64,000 nucleotides of DNA from Pseudomonas viridiflava (GTDB taxonomy: Bacteria; Pseudomonadota; Gammaproteobacteria; Pseudomonadales; Pseudomonadaceae): positions 1 to 64,000 of the forward strand of contig NZ_UWFN01000181.1 of assembly GCF_900602065.1 (NCBI RefSeq), written 5' to 3'. Position 1 is the stretch's first letter. Every line of letters starts with the position of its first letter. The translations under genes and the position numbers were made by a program. This document shows, piece by piece, positions 18,646-27,012 of this stretch. Under the pieces are notes generated by a model that was not told where the DNA came from, did no database searches, and saw only the letters and a program-made list of their open reading frames with translations.

Positions 18646-18730
18646 GGGTATTCCGGATGACGTGATCGGGTCATGCTAGCGGAATTGCTCTTTCATGGCA
18701 CCGCGCGATCTCGCGGCAAACAGACAAATC

Positions 18731-18821
18731 TGTGGGACCGGATTCATCCGGGAAGGCGGCAATCCTGGCGATGAAAATGTAGCGAATGTACTGGCCTCTT
18801 CCCGGATGAATCCGGTCCCAC
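18731..18821. repeat. REPIN (GGATTCATCCGGGAA class)
   Basis: TGTGGGACCGGATTCATCCG and CGGATGAATCCGGTCCCA form complementary arms around a central 45 bases. This is a distinct sequence class from the other elements. It lies in the gap between pqqF and davA. Confidence 0.8.
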
Positions 18822-18867
18822 GAGGTGTGAGTTCAGATGGTTAGGCGCTGTTTGTAAAAGCGGCCTT

Positions 18868-19668
18868 TTAGCCTTCGCCCAACCCCACATACAGCTCCGG
18901 CCGTCGGTCATTGAAATAGGTATTGATCGACCGCGACTGCTCCATCACCTGTCGATCCAGCGTGCCCCAGATAAGCACTTCATCCTGTTGCGCCACAGCT
19001 AGCCGGCTACCGTCCGGGGCGCAGAGGCTGCTTAGCCCGCAGTAGTGGATATCTTCTTCACTGCCGCAGTAGTTGGCGTAAACCACGTAGCACTGATTCT
19101 CGTAAGCCCGTGCACGCACAGTCACTTCGGCGACAAAATCATAAGGCGCCATGTTGGCCGTCGGAACCAGAATCAACTCGGCACCTTCCAGAGCCAGGCG
19201 TCGGGTGTTCTCCGGAAACTCCACGTCGTAACAGATCAGAAAGCCCAGCCGCCAGCCGTCCAGCTCGACAATCGGGAAGCGGTCCTCGCCGGGGCTGAAC
19301 ATCGCCTTATCCAGTTCGCCGTAAAGATGCGTCTTGCGATAGTTACAGAGGGTTTTGCCGTGGCCGTCGATCAACTGCACTGAGTTGAAAATCACGTCCT
19401 CCTCGGCGCGTTCCGGGTAGCCGTAGAGAATTGCGATGCCGTAACCCTTGGCTATCGCGGCGATATCACCCGCCGCAAAGCCATCACTGGGCTGCGCCAA
19501 TGCGCGTGCCGCCTCTGCACCAATGTTGTAGCCCGTGAGGAACATCTCCGGGCACACCAGTAGCTGCGCCCCAATGGCCGCCGCCTCCCGCGCCTGGTCA
19601 TCCAGGCGTTGCAGATTGCCACCGATATCCAGTGGCAGTGGCGGGCATTGGTAAACGGCGATGCGCAT
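18868..19668 (-). CDS. davA: DavA, 5-aminovaleramide amidohydrolase (nitrilase superfamily)
   Basis: A 266-residue carbon-nitrogen hydrolase. The catalytic triad is visible as E41 (CPEMFLTG), K112 (YRKTHLYGELD) and C146 (LICYDVEFPE). It converts 5-aminovaleramide, the product of DavB, to 5-aminovalerate and ammonia in the lysine degradation route of pseudomonads. davB begins 15 bases upstream in the same orientation, so the two form an operon. The position beside pqqF is shared with P. putida. General amidase activity cannot be excluded. Confidence 0.88.
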   Translation of the reverse strand: MRIAVYQCPPLPLDIGGNLQRLDDQAREAAAIGAQLLVCPEMFLTGYNIGAEAARALAQPSDGFAAGDIAAIAKGYGIAILYGYPERAEEDVIFNSVQLIDGHGKTLCNYRKTHLYGELDKAMFSPGEDRFPIVELDGWRLGFLICYDVEFPENTRRLALEGAELILVPTANMAPYDFVAEVTVRARAYENQCYVVYANYCGSEEDIHYCGLSSLCAPDGSRLAVAQQDEVLIWGTLDRQVMEQSRSINTYFNDRRPELYVGLGEG

Positions 19669-19683
19669 GGTCGAGCCTCTTGT

Positions 19684-21363
19684 TCAGTCGGCGAGAGCGA
19701 TGGGGCCAATTTCGTGGAACACATCGCCGGGGCCTGGGTTATCGGCGTGGGTCTTGCCGCCGAAGTGGGTCATGATGCCCCACACTGCATTCAGTGAGGT
19801 CTGTACGGCGCCTTCAACCCATGCGGGCGTCCATGACACGTCGTCACCGGCGATGAACATGCCGCGCTGTTCCACGGGCATGTCCTGCTGCATGAAGTGC
19901 GCATACATGCGCTGGTTGTAACGGTAATGCCCCGGCAAGGCGCCTTTGAAGGCTCCGAGGAAATGCGGGTCCGCTTCCCATGACACGGTAATCGGGTCGC
20001 CGATGATCCGCGCTGCGATGTCGACTTTAGGGTAGATCTTTTTCAGCGCGTCGAGTGCCAGTTTGACCCGCTTGTCGATAGGCTGCGGCAACATCTTCAG
20101 CGCATCGCTCATCCACGAGTAGGACAGACAGATCACGCCGGGCTTGTCGTCACCGTTATCAAACAGATAAGTGCCACGGGTCAGACGGTCCGTGAGGGTC
20201 ATGCTCATCAGGTCGCGGCCGGTTTCCGGATCTTTGTCTTTCCAGAATGGACGGTCGACCATCACGAAGGTTTTCGACGATTGCATGTAGCGTGTACGGT
20301 CCAGTGCCATCCACATCTTCTGTGAGAACAACGATTCTTCACATTCGATCTGAGTGGTCAGCAACCAGCTCTGGCAGGTGGTCAAAACAGCAGCGTAGTG
20401 GCGTGTATCGCCCCAGTTATCAGTGACGGCCAGAAGACCGTCTTCGGCGCGTGCAATACGTTTCACCCCGGTTCGCGGTGCGCCGTGATGCAAAGACGCG
20501 AGGCTGGTGCCTTCGGGCCAGTGGGCGCAGCGCTCCGGTACATGCCGCCAGATGCCCAGCGGCACTTGCTCGACCCCGCCGACGATAAGGTGTTGGTGGT
20601 CGTCGCAGTTGGTCATGACCACGCGGAAGATTTCCAGCATCGAGTTGGGGAAATCAGAATCCCAGCCGCCGGTGCCGAAGCCGACCTGGCCGAAGACTTC
20701 GCGGTGGTAGAACGACAGTTTGGCGAATGCTTTTGAGGTGGCGACGAAGTCATAGAACGTGCGGTCGTCCCACAGCGGAACCAGGGTGTTCCAGAGCTCT
20801 TTCAGGCGCGGCACATCGCGGTCGCGAATGGCTTGCTGAATGTCTTTGAAGCCGGAACCCTCTTCTAGCGCATCCGCCCAGGCGTCAGCCACTTCCTGAA
20901 ACATCGCGGGCAAGTCAGAGAGTTTCTGCGCGTAGTAAGTAACGCCTTCGAGATCGATAACGGTACTGCCCGAGGCGGCCGTCAGGGGGTTGGGGAACGG
21001 CTTTGATTCCAGGCCAAGCTTATCGACGTAGTGGTAAAAGGCGGTTGAAGACACCGGAAAGCGCATGCCCCCCAGCTCCGCGATGATGCCTTCAGTACCC
21101 TCGAAGGCTTGGGAGCGCAAACGGCCGCCCATTTTCGACGCTTCGTAAACCACGGGTTTCAGGCCCAGTTTCATCAGCTCATAGGCCGCCACCAATCCGG
21201 CGATCCCCGCGCCAACGATCGCCACTTCCTGACCGTGATTTTCTGCGGGGATACTGCCCAGCCCGGCGGGATGCTCGATCCAGTCGTCAAAAGCGAAAGG
21301 GAAATCCGGGCCGAAGATAGTGATCGGCTTCTTGCCGTCTGCGGGGTGGCGATTGTTTTTCAT
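19684..21363 (-). CDS. davB: DavB, L-lysine 2-monooxygenase
   Basis: A 559-residue flavin amine-oxidase-family enzyme that turns L-lysine into 5-aminovaleramide. The dinucleotide-binding motif VAIVGAGIAGLVAAYEL lies at about 48-65, followed by YEASKMGGRLRSQ and ELGGMRFPVSSTAFYHYVDK. The C-terminal FAD-contact region WTPAWVEGAVQTSLNAVW is conserved. The ATG at 21363 (MKNNRHPADGKKP) is chosen over an ATG six codons upstream because family members begin with this MxKNRHPADGKKP form. Confidence 0.9.
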   Translation of the reverse strand: MKNNRHPADGKKPITIFGPDFPFAFDDWIEHPAGLGSIPAENHGQEVAIVGAGIAGLVAAYELMKLGLKPVVYEASKMGGRLRSQAFEGTEGIIAELGGMRFPVSSTAFYHYVDKLGLESKPFPNPLTAASGSTVIDLEGVTYYAQKLSDLPAMFQEVADAWADALEEGSGFKDIQQAIRDRDVPRLKELWNTLVPLWDDRTFYDFVATSKAFAKLSFYHREVFGQVGFGTGGWDSDFPNSMLEIFRVVMTNCDDHQHLIVGGVEQVPLGIWRHVPERCAHWPEGTSLASLHHGAPRTGVKRIARAEDGLLAVTDNWGDTRHYAAVLTTCQSWLLTTQIECEESLFSQKMWMALDRTRYMQSSKTFVMVDRPFWKDKDPETGRDLMSMTLTDRLTRGTYLFDNGDDKPGVICLSYSWMSDALKMLPQPIDKRVKLALDALKKIYPKVDIAARIIGDPITVSWEADPHFLGAFKGALPGHYRYNQRMYAHFMQQDMPVEQRGMFIAGDDVSWTPAWVEGAVQTSLNAVWGIMTHFGGKTHADNPGPGDVFHEIGPIALAD

Positions 21364-21530
21364 GACTGACCTGGCTGGCACGCGAAAGGGACAGTCTAGA
21401 CAGGAGCTGAGACGTAAATAAGACGCAAAGTGTCGTCGTTATGCAGTGGTTTTGTGCGATGTGACGAAATTAGTGATCATTTAGACGGTTTTCTATATTT
21501 GCCCACGCCGTTTTAGATTGAAACGCATTT

Positions 21531-21605
21531 CTGTAGGAGCTGCCGAAGGCTGCGATGGCGGAATGTCAGGATAAATGCATCGCAGCCTTCGGCAGCTCCT
21601 ACAGG
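21531..21605. repeat. REPIN (CTGCCGAAGGCTGCGA class)
   Basis: CTGTAGGAGCTGCCGAAGGC with complementary arm ending GCAGCTCCTACAGG. It is almost identical to elements at 10860, 22208 and 30664. It separates davB from the Lrp-type gene. Confidence 0.85.
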
Positions 21606-21616
21606 GGCACGTTGTT

Positions 21617-22105
21617 CTAAACAGGCTGACCGCGATCAATCTTGCTACTGAGGATGATCGACGTCGTGGTCTTCTCGACACCATCAACGCTGCCGATCAG
21701 GTCCAGCAACTGGTCCAGTTGCTCAGGTGAATCAGTGCGTAGCCAGGCCACATAATCAAATTCACCACTAACCGCGCATAGCTGTTGAACCTGGGCCAGA
21801 CTGCTCAGGCGGCGCAGCACCTCCTTGCCCGAACGCGGTTGCACGGTGATGCCGACATAAGCCTGCAAACCGCCATCGACCACGCGCTGACTCAGCCGCA
21901 CGCCGTATCCGGTGATGACCTTCGTGCTTTCCAGCCTGGCCAGTCTGGATGTCACGGTCGTGCGGGCTATGCCCAACTGCCGGGCCAGCATCGCCACGCT
22001 TTCACGAGCATTGAGCTGCAAGGCCGCAATCAATTGGCGGTCAATTTCATCAAGAACTGGCTGGCGCGTCGTGGACAAGAGCATCTCCTTCAAGGCAGCA
22101 GGCAT
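21617..22105 (-). CDS. Lrp/AsnC-family transcriptional regulator
   Basis: A 162-residue regulator. The N-terminal winged helix has LDEIDRQLIAALQLNARES and ARQLGIARTTVTSRLARLE. The C-terminal RAM ligand domain follows (AYVGITVQPRSGKEVL; VSGEFDYVAWLRTDSPEQL). The start at 22105 has a weak AGGT upstream; an internal ATG at 22084 is the alternative. It is encoded just upstream of and co-oriented with davB, so control of lysine catabolism in response to an amino acid is likely by position only. Confidence 0.87.
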   Translation of the reverse strand: MPAALKEMLLSTTRQPVLDEIDRQLIAALQLNARESVAMLARQLGIARTTVTSRLARLESTKVITGYGVRLSQRVVDGGLQAYVGITVQPRSGKEVLRRLSSLAQVQQLCAVSGEFDYVAWLRTDSPEQLDQLLDLIGSVDGVEKTTTSIILSSKIDRGQPV

Positions 22106-22207
22106 ATTACCTGTGGTGGCTGCCAATGGGGTGCGGAGAGCTGAAACGATGTAAGAAGAATGATTCTGGTGCGCGCTGAAGGCGCCTTTACTGCACTGCA
22201 CGGTCTT

Positions 22208-22280
22208 TGTAGGAGCTGCCGAAGGCTGCGATGGCGTCGTGTCAGGAAAAATGCTTCGCAGCCTTCGGCAGCTCCTACAG
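22208..22280. repeat. REPIN (CTGCCGAAGGCTGCGA class)
   Basis: TGTAGGAGCTGCCGAAGGCT and the complementary arm ending GGCAGCTCCTACAG. It lies between the Lrp-type gene and the chemoreceptor-like gene. Confidence 0.85.
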
Positions 22281-22334
22281 GGAATGCATTTCAAATTAAA
22301 AGAACTGCATTTTTATAAGCGATGCTTCTGCAGG

Positions 22335-23378
22335 CTATCCCTCTATCGTCGGCAATTGCTGCTCAATGACCCCCAGCCAACCCATTCCGGGATAGGTCTC
22401 GAATCCGGGAGTCATGGAGTAGCCCTGGATGAGATTGTTCGGCAGGATGGTGTAACCGCTAGCCTGGCCAGTCTTGACCTGCAAATCGACGTTTTGCCCC
22501 AAGTGGCTTTGCGCGTCGGAGCTGGCGATGACTTTGTGGCTGGCATCGACCAGCATCACCCGGCTGCGCGAGCGCTCTTCGTCACTCAAGCGTACGCCGT
22601 TGATGATCGAGTCCGCCTGGTTTTTCCAGTCGAAGAAAATTCCGATAACACCAATCACCGGCGTCTGCTTGCCAGCCTTGCTGCGCACAGCGGCACTGAA
22701 TGCACAGGTCTGTGAGCCGGTGAGCAGTGGCTCAACTGCCACTTCGCCCGCGAAATACTGATCGCCGGATGAATGTCGTACCGCCTGTTTGAACCACGCC
22801 GCTTCAGCCACATTTGAGCCGATAACCTTGCCAAACGTGTCCGGCCGACCCGAGGCAATGACGCGCCCTTTGGTGTCTGCGACCCAGATGTCCAGATAAA
22901 CGGTGTAACTGTCGAGAATGATCCCCAGACGCTCGCTTGCGTGAGCACTGGTTTCCGGCGTCGTCGCCGTCAGCGCATCGACCAGCGAGGCATCGGTCGC
23001 CCACCAGCGAACATCGCAGGTGCGCTCGTAAAGGTTGCGGTCGATGATCTCAATCATGTTCAGCGAAAGATCGGCCAGCCGCTGACCGCGTACGTCGAAG
23101 CACATGCCGCGACCCAGATCGGTCAGCTCATTGACCGACGCTTGCAGATCCTGAGTCAGGCCGCTCGCGATTTTAGAGATCCGTTCGGAGATGTCTTTGA
23201 CTTCTTCCGCCACCACCGAAAACCCCAGCCCCGCCTTACCCGCATGCGCCGCTTCAATCAGCGCGTTTATCGCCAAAAGTCGAGTTTGCCGAGTGATCAT
23301 TTGGATATCGCTGACACCTCGATTCGCTAACGCTTCCACTTCACGGGACAGAGTGACGATCCGTTCGGGTTCGATCAT
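22335..23378 (-). CDS. Soluble chemoreceptor-like protein: MCP signalling tip then Cache domain
   Basis: A 347-residue protein with the usual chemoreceptor order reversed. Residues ~10-75 carry an MCP signalling-tip segment (TRQTRLLAINALIEAAHAGK, GLGFSVVAEEVKDISERI). After it come ~110-340 residues resembling a Cache sensor domain (DSYTVYLDIWVADTKGRVIA; GEVAVEPLLTG; VIGVIGIFFDW; GYSMTPGF). There is no signal peptide, no transmembrane helix and no HAMP. The ATG at 23378 is preferred over a TTG five codons earlier. It may sense a cytoplasmic ligand and join receptor arrays; the function is inferred only. Confidence 0.75.
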   Translation of the reverse strand: MIEPERIVTLSREVEALANRGVSDIQMITRQTRLLAINALIEAAHAGKAGLGFSVVAEEVKDISERISKIASGLTQDLQASVNELTDLGRGMCFDVRGQRLADLSLNMIEIIDRNLYERTCDVRWWATDASLVDALTATTPETSAHASERLGIILDSYTVYLDIWVADTKGRVIASGRPDTFGKVIGSNVAEAAWFKQAVRHSSGDQYFAGEVAVEPLLTGSQTCAFSAAVRSKAGKQTPVIGVIGIFFDWKNQADSIINGVRLSDEERSRSRVMLVDASHKVIASSDAQSHLGQNVDLQVKTGQASGYTILPNNLIQGYSMTPGFETYPGMGWLGVIEQQLPTIEG

Positions 23379-23440
23379 TTTCGTGTACTTCAAAGAGTGA
23401 TTAGGCGGCAGCCTTCACATAAAAAATGTGCAAAAAAAGT

Positions 23441-23470
23441 ATAGAAAAAGGGGCTGGTAATTGCCCCTTT
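23441..23470 (-). terminator. Hairpin with T-run ahead of the chemoreceptor-like gene
   Basis: Minus strand AAAGGGGC, 8-base loop, GCCCCTTT continuing into TTC. The stem is perfect over 8 bp. It lies 265 bases downstream of the FUSC gene and about 60 bases upstream of the chemoreceptor-like gene, so it either ends the FUSC transcript or acts as a leader terminator. The rest of the 23394-23734 gap shows no convincing gene. Confidence 0.55.
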
Positions 23471-23734
23471 GGAGTTCGGGAAGTCTGTACTTCCTCTTTG
23501 TTTTATCGCTGATATCAACTTGCTTTCACGCAAGCTAGCGCAGTTTTGGAGATCTGTCATCTGCCTGGCTGATGGAGCCAAAATCTTGTCTTTTATGTCG
23601 TTTTTGAAAGTGTTTTTGGTCGCGATCAGGATGATTTTTGTAGATGAAGCTATCTGCGCTGTGTGACAGCGCGATGACGAACAAGTGTTGGGGATTCGAA
23701 AGACGAAGCAACCAGTCAAGTGGCTGCTCCGTGC

Positions 23735-24808
23735 TTAAATTCTCCAGCGCCTGGCTGTCTTCGCCAGACGCTGTTGCAAGCCGTCGATGTTGCTCGCAAG
23801 TTGCAGCATCAACAGGTGGTAGCCGGTCAATTGCACAGGTATCGGATAACCCAGGTCCGGCAGGCTGGTTTCCGACGTGCGTTGCAGGCGTTCGGTGGCC
23901 CCGGTTTGTAGCGCGCGAGCCATGCCGATCAACTGGCGGCGGGTTTGACGAAACTCGGTATCCAGACGTGCACGCCATTCCGGGCCAGCCGCCTGGTCAA
24001 GATCGTCCGGACGGATATTGGCGAGGATCTCCAGTGTGCTCAGGCACATACGGAAGTGCCCTTGAATGGCATCAAGTTCGACCATGGAAATTCGCACTTC
24101 CTTGGACACGGATGGCAGCAGCGAGCGCAGCTGCAGCATTGTTCCGTTGAGCCGCGCCACCAACTTCAAGTGCTCATCGGCGGTAACTGGCTGGCCGTGG
24201 ATGATGCGGCTGTACACCTTGGCGCAGTCACGCAAGCCGCTGGCCAGGTTATAGCGCCAGGAGAACACCGCATACAGTGGCAGGGCGAAAGAGAACGCCA
24301 ACGCCAGTGCGATACCGATAAGAATGTCGACTGTGCGCCACAAGCCGTCGCTGATCGGGTTGTAGCCATGGCCTGCGACGATGAACAACGTAATGGCTGA
24401 CAGCAGTGCGGTGTACCCACCCTTGCCGATCGCGTGGTACGCAAAGAATCCGCACATCACGGACATCATTGCGTAGGTCAGCAATGGCATCTCCAGATAG
24501 CCCTGCTGCACGACGACCAGCAATCCGAGTCCTGCCCCAATCAACGTTCCGTAGGCACGCTCGACAGACTTTTTGCGGATGTTGCCGTGATGCTGCAGGC
24601 CGCCAATCACAATCAACATCGTCACCGAGGCCCACTCGCCGTGAGGCAGATTTAGCCCCGTGGTCAACAGAATCGTCACCAGTAGCCCGACTGCGATCCG
24701 CGCCGCATGAATCAGGCGTGCGTGGCGATAGCGGCGATAAGGATCCAGTAGGGGGCGCAAAACGCGACGCAACCAGAAAGGCAAACGGAGAGAGCGGGAA
24801 TTCGTCAT
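23735..24808 (-). CDS. FUSC-family inner-membrane protein
   Basis: A 357-residue protein with a six-helix N-terminal membrane block. Helices are near residues 38-55, 63-73, 88-105, 108-125, 132-150 and 160-180, with the FUSC-like signature (RNIRKKSVERAYGTLIGAGLG type region). A soluble cytoplasmic helical domain follows. Relatives include YccS and aromatic-acid exporters of the AaeB group, but this protein has only one membrane block and is about half their length. The substrate is unknown. It is transcribed divergently from the yjf operon across a 168-base gap. Confidence 0.8.
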   Translation of the reverse strand: MTNSRSLRLPFWLRRVLRPLLDPYRRYRHARLIHAARIAVGLLVTILLTTGLNLPHGEWASVTMLIVIGGLQHHGNIRKKSVERAYGTLIGAGLGLLVVVQQGYLEMPLLTYAMMSVMCGFFAYHAIGKGGYTALLSAITLFIVAGHGYNPISDGLWRTVDILIGIALALAFSFALPLYAVFSWRYNLASGLRDCAKVYSRIIHGQPVTADEHLKLVARLNGTMLQLRSLLPSVSKEVRISMVELDAIQGHFRMCLSTLEILANIRPDDLDQAAGPEWRARLDTEFRQTRRQLIGMARALQTGATERLQRTSETSLPDLGYPIPVQLTGYHLLMLQLASNIDGLQQRLAKTARRWRI

Positions 24809-24881
24809 GCGTTTAAAGACCGCGCGGTTTTGGAATCGATCCCGGAGGAGACGCGGGATGGCGTCAGTAAGCCACAGTCGC

Positions 24882-24957
24882 GATGAAATGTTTCATCACA
24901 TGTGAGGTGTTGCGCATGAATTTTTTTAAGCGTAGCTTGCTCGTCTATCACATGTGA
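24882..24957. promoter_or_regulatory. Three palindromes between FUSC gene and yjfI
   Basis: TCACATGTGA, a perfect 10-base palindrome, occurs at 24896-24905 and again at 24948-24957, 52 bases apart (about five helical turns). A third palindrome, GATGAAA TG TTTCATC, lies at 24882-24897 and overlaps the first copy. The second copy ends 19 bases before yjfI. The arrangement looks like paired operator sites for a dimeric regulator acting on the yjf promoter. Confidence 0.6.
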
Positions 24958-24976
24958 TGTCCTGGAAGGCGCTCGG

Positions 24977-25597
24977 ATGGCTCGAAAAACTTCAACCGAC
25001 TACATGCGTGAAATGCGTGCACGGCTGACGGCGGCCGGGTACGTCAAAAGAGAGCTGTATGTACTTCCTGAAAACGCTGAAGTCTTGAGAAACGTCGAAA
25101 AAGTGTTACGCCAGCCCTATTTGGGGAACCGCATCAAACTGGAGGAATTCATGAGCGAAAATACCAACTGGACCATCGACACGCTGCACTCGGCGCTCGC
25201 TGAACTGGACGTGGTAAAGAGTAATGAAGTCGAGTTGACGCTGGTCCAGGGGGCCGAGCCAAGCTTGAGCGTGACGATGAACAACTTCGGCGGCCTGCCG
25301 ATCATCATTGCAATTGCCGGCGACCAGATTCTGGTGGATTGCGTACTGGTGTATGCCTCCCAGGTAAAAGACGTCGCCGCATTCAACGACACCGTATTGC
25401 GCAGCCGGGACATCTTCCCGCTGTCGTCCATCGGTATCGAAACCATGCCGAACGGCGAGACCGTTTACAGCATGTTTGGCGCATTGAGCGCGGCTTCTTC
25501 ACTGACCGTTATTGTCCAGGAAGTATTTACCCTGGCAGATAACGTAATCCGCGCCGCTGATGCCTACGAAGATTTTTTAACAGTTGACTCACAGTAA
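24977..25597 (+). CDS. yjfI: YjfI (DUF2170) family protein
   Basis: A 206-residue cytosolic protein. The C-terminal part (~60-205) is a DUF2170 domain (TNWTIDTLHSALAELD; VTMNNFGGLPIIIAI; SMFGALSAASSLTVIVQEVF). The N-terminal ~50 residues (STDYMREMRARLTAAGYVKR then ELYVLPENAEVLRNVEKVL) look like a short ribbon-helix-helix type DNA-binding segment. If so, YjfI could bind the palindromes just upstream and regulate its own operon. It is the first gene of a yjfI-J-(rhomboid)-K-L-M-C cluster. No biochemical function is known to me. Confidence 0.82.
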   Translation: MARKTSTDYMREMRARLTAAGYVKRELYVLPENAEVLRNVEKVLRQPYLGNRIKLEEFMSENTNWTIDTLHSALAELDVVKSNEVELTLVQGAEPSLSVTMNNFGGLPIIIAIAGDQILVDCVLVYASQVKDVAAFNDTVLRSRDIFPLSSIGIETMPNGETVYSMFGALSAASSLTVIVQEVFTLADNVIRAADAYEDFLTVDSQ

Positions 25598-25612
25598 TCG
25601 GGAGACAAATAA

Positions 25613-26320
25613 ATGAGCCTTTGGAAGAAAATGGTTACCGCTATGCGTGGCGGCGCCTCCGAGGTCGGTGAGGCAATCGTCGACGCTCAAGCACTACGCA
25701 TTCTGGATCAGGAAATCCGCGACGCCGATGCTTCGATGCTCGCCGCCCGCAACCAACTGATCCAGATCAAAGCCAAACACAAGCTGTCCGTACAGCGTGT
25801 GGATGAGCACGACAAGAACATCGCTAACTGGGAACAGAAAGCCATCGCCGCCATGAACAAGGGCGAAGAAGGTCTGGCTCTGGAGTGTGCGGAAAAGGTT
25901 TCTGAACTGACCGCACTGCGTGATCAGGAAAAAGCCGCAGCTGACCAGTTCGGCATTCAGGTCACCAAGCTGACGGCTCAAGTCACCAAGGCCGAAAGCC
26001 AGATCAAAGGCCTGCGTCAGCAAGCCGACATGGCCAAGGCGCGTGATAGCGTACAGAAAGCGCAAATCAACGCCGCAGCAGCCACTGGCGGTGCCAATGG
26101 TCGTCTGGAAACTGCAGTGGGATCTCTGGCGCGCATCAAGCAACGTCAGGATGAGCAAGATGCCAAGCTGGAAGCCGCAGAGGAACTCGCGGACGCCGCC
26201 AATGGTGGTGATCTGGAGCGTCGCCTGCAAGACGCCGGTATCGGTGCGAAAACCGGTGGCGCTGCTGACGTTCTGGCTCGTCTGAAAGCGCAGAGCCAAG
26301 GTGGTAACGCGGGTCAGTAA
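25613..26320 (+). CDS. yjfJ: YjfJ, PspA/IM30 (ESCRT-III-like) family protein
   Basis: A 235-residue, almost wholly helical protein of the PspA/Vipp1 family, which polymerises on membranes. It has MSLWKKMVTAMRGGASEVGE at the start and long charged coiled coil between about 25 and 150. The tail (RRLQDAGIGAKTGGAADVLA, RLKAQSQGG) is Gly/Ala rich. A GGAG lies eight bases before the ATG. It follows yjfI by 15 bases. A role in inner-membrane stress protection is expected from the family. Confidence 0.87.
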   Translation: MSLWKKMVTAMRGGASEVGEAIVDAQALRILDQEIRDADASMLAARNQLIQIKAKHKLSVQRVDEHDKNIANWEQKAIAAMNKGEEGLALECAEKVSELTALRDQEKAAADQFGIQVTKLTAQVTKAESQIKGLRQQADMAKARDSVQKAQINAAAATGGANGRLETAVGSLARIKQRQDEQDAKLEAAEELADAANGGDLERRLQDAGIGAKTGGAADVLARLKAQSQGGNAGQ

Positions 26321-26324
26321 CACC

Positions 26325-26368
26325 CTGAAAAAGGGGCAAGCGGAAAGCCGTTTCTCCCTTTTTTTGTT
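26325..26368 (+). terminator. Probable partial terminator after yjfJ
   Basis: AAAAAGGGG with an inner small stem CGGAAAGCCG and closing CCCTTTTTTT. The imperfect hairpin followed by a T-rich tract lies in the 81-base gap between yjfJ and the rhomboid gene. It would reduce, not necessarily stop, expression of the downstream genes. Confidence 0.55.
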
Positions 26369-26401
26369 TGGTTGCTTTGGTTTGGTTTGAGCGGTGCCTA
26401 C

Positions 26402-26962
26402 ATGAATGTCGGAAGCGGACTACGCGTTATTCTTGGCCTTGCCGCTGTGATGATTGCAGTTCAGGTGATTAACTCGCTGACCGCAAACGGCCTGCTGAGC
26501 CATGGTCTGGTCCCCCGAACCTGGGCGGGGCTGCAAGGCATTATTTTTTCCCCGTTTCTGCACGGCTCCGTTCGTCATTTGCTGAGTAATCTTCTGCCCT
26601 TTATCGTGCTGAGCTGGCTGGTGGCGACTGAAGGCTTGCAGCGTTATGTCCGGGTGGTGTTGCTGGTAACGCTACTGGGCGGCCTGTTGGTCTGGATAGT
26701 GGGCCGGCCGACGATTCATGTCGGGGCCAGCGGGTTGATCTTTGGGTTGTGGGCTTATCTCTTGGCGCGCGCGTGGTTTCAGCGCAGTCTGATCAGCTTC
26801 GCCGTCGCACTGGTTACGTTGGTGGGTTACAGCGGATTGATCCTGGGCTTCATCCCCGTGCCGGGCGTCTCGGTTGAATCACACATCGCGGGCGCGCTTG
26901 CCGGTATTGTCGTGGCTTGGCTGATGCACGCAAAAGGGTTGGTTGAAAATCCGTCAGTGTGA
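26402..26962 (+). CDS. Rhomboid-family intramembrane serine protease
   Basis: A 186-residue protein with about six hydrophobic helices. The catalytic pair is visible as S110 in GASGLIFG and H161 in VESHIAGALAG. The HGSVRHLLSN motif before TM2 (His at about 55 and 59, Asn at 63) is conserved in rhomboids. It is a minimal six-helix form without a cytoplasmic domain. It is placed between yjfJ and yjfK, which is not the E. coli arrangement, and suggests cleavage of a membrane partner of the yjf proteins. Confidence 0.85.
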   Translation: MNVGSGLRVILGLAAVMIAVQVINSLTANGLLSHGLVPRTWAGLQGIIFSPFLHGSVRHLLSNLLPFIVLSWLVATEGLQRYVRVVLLVTLLGGLLVWIVGRPTIHVGASGLIFGLWAYLLARAWFQRSLISFAVALVTLVGYSGLILGFIPVPGVSVESHIAGALAGIVVAWLMHAKGLVENPSV

Positions 26963-27012
26963 GTAATTTTCGCGCTGAGCATCGCTTCGGCGCCCATGAA
27001 AGGAAACGCATT

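Noticed and set aside
23469..23666. 65-codon plus-strand open frame near 23500
   Set aside because: No good start context and no resemblance to any protein; it overlaps a hairpin region.
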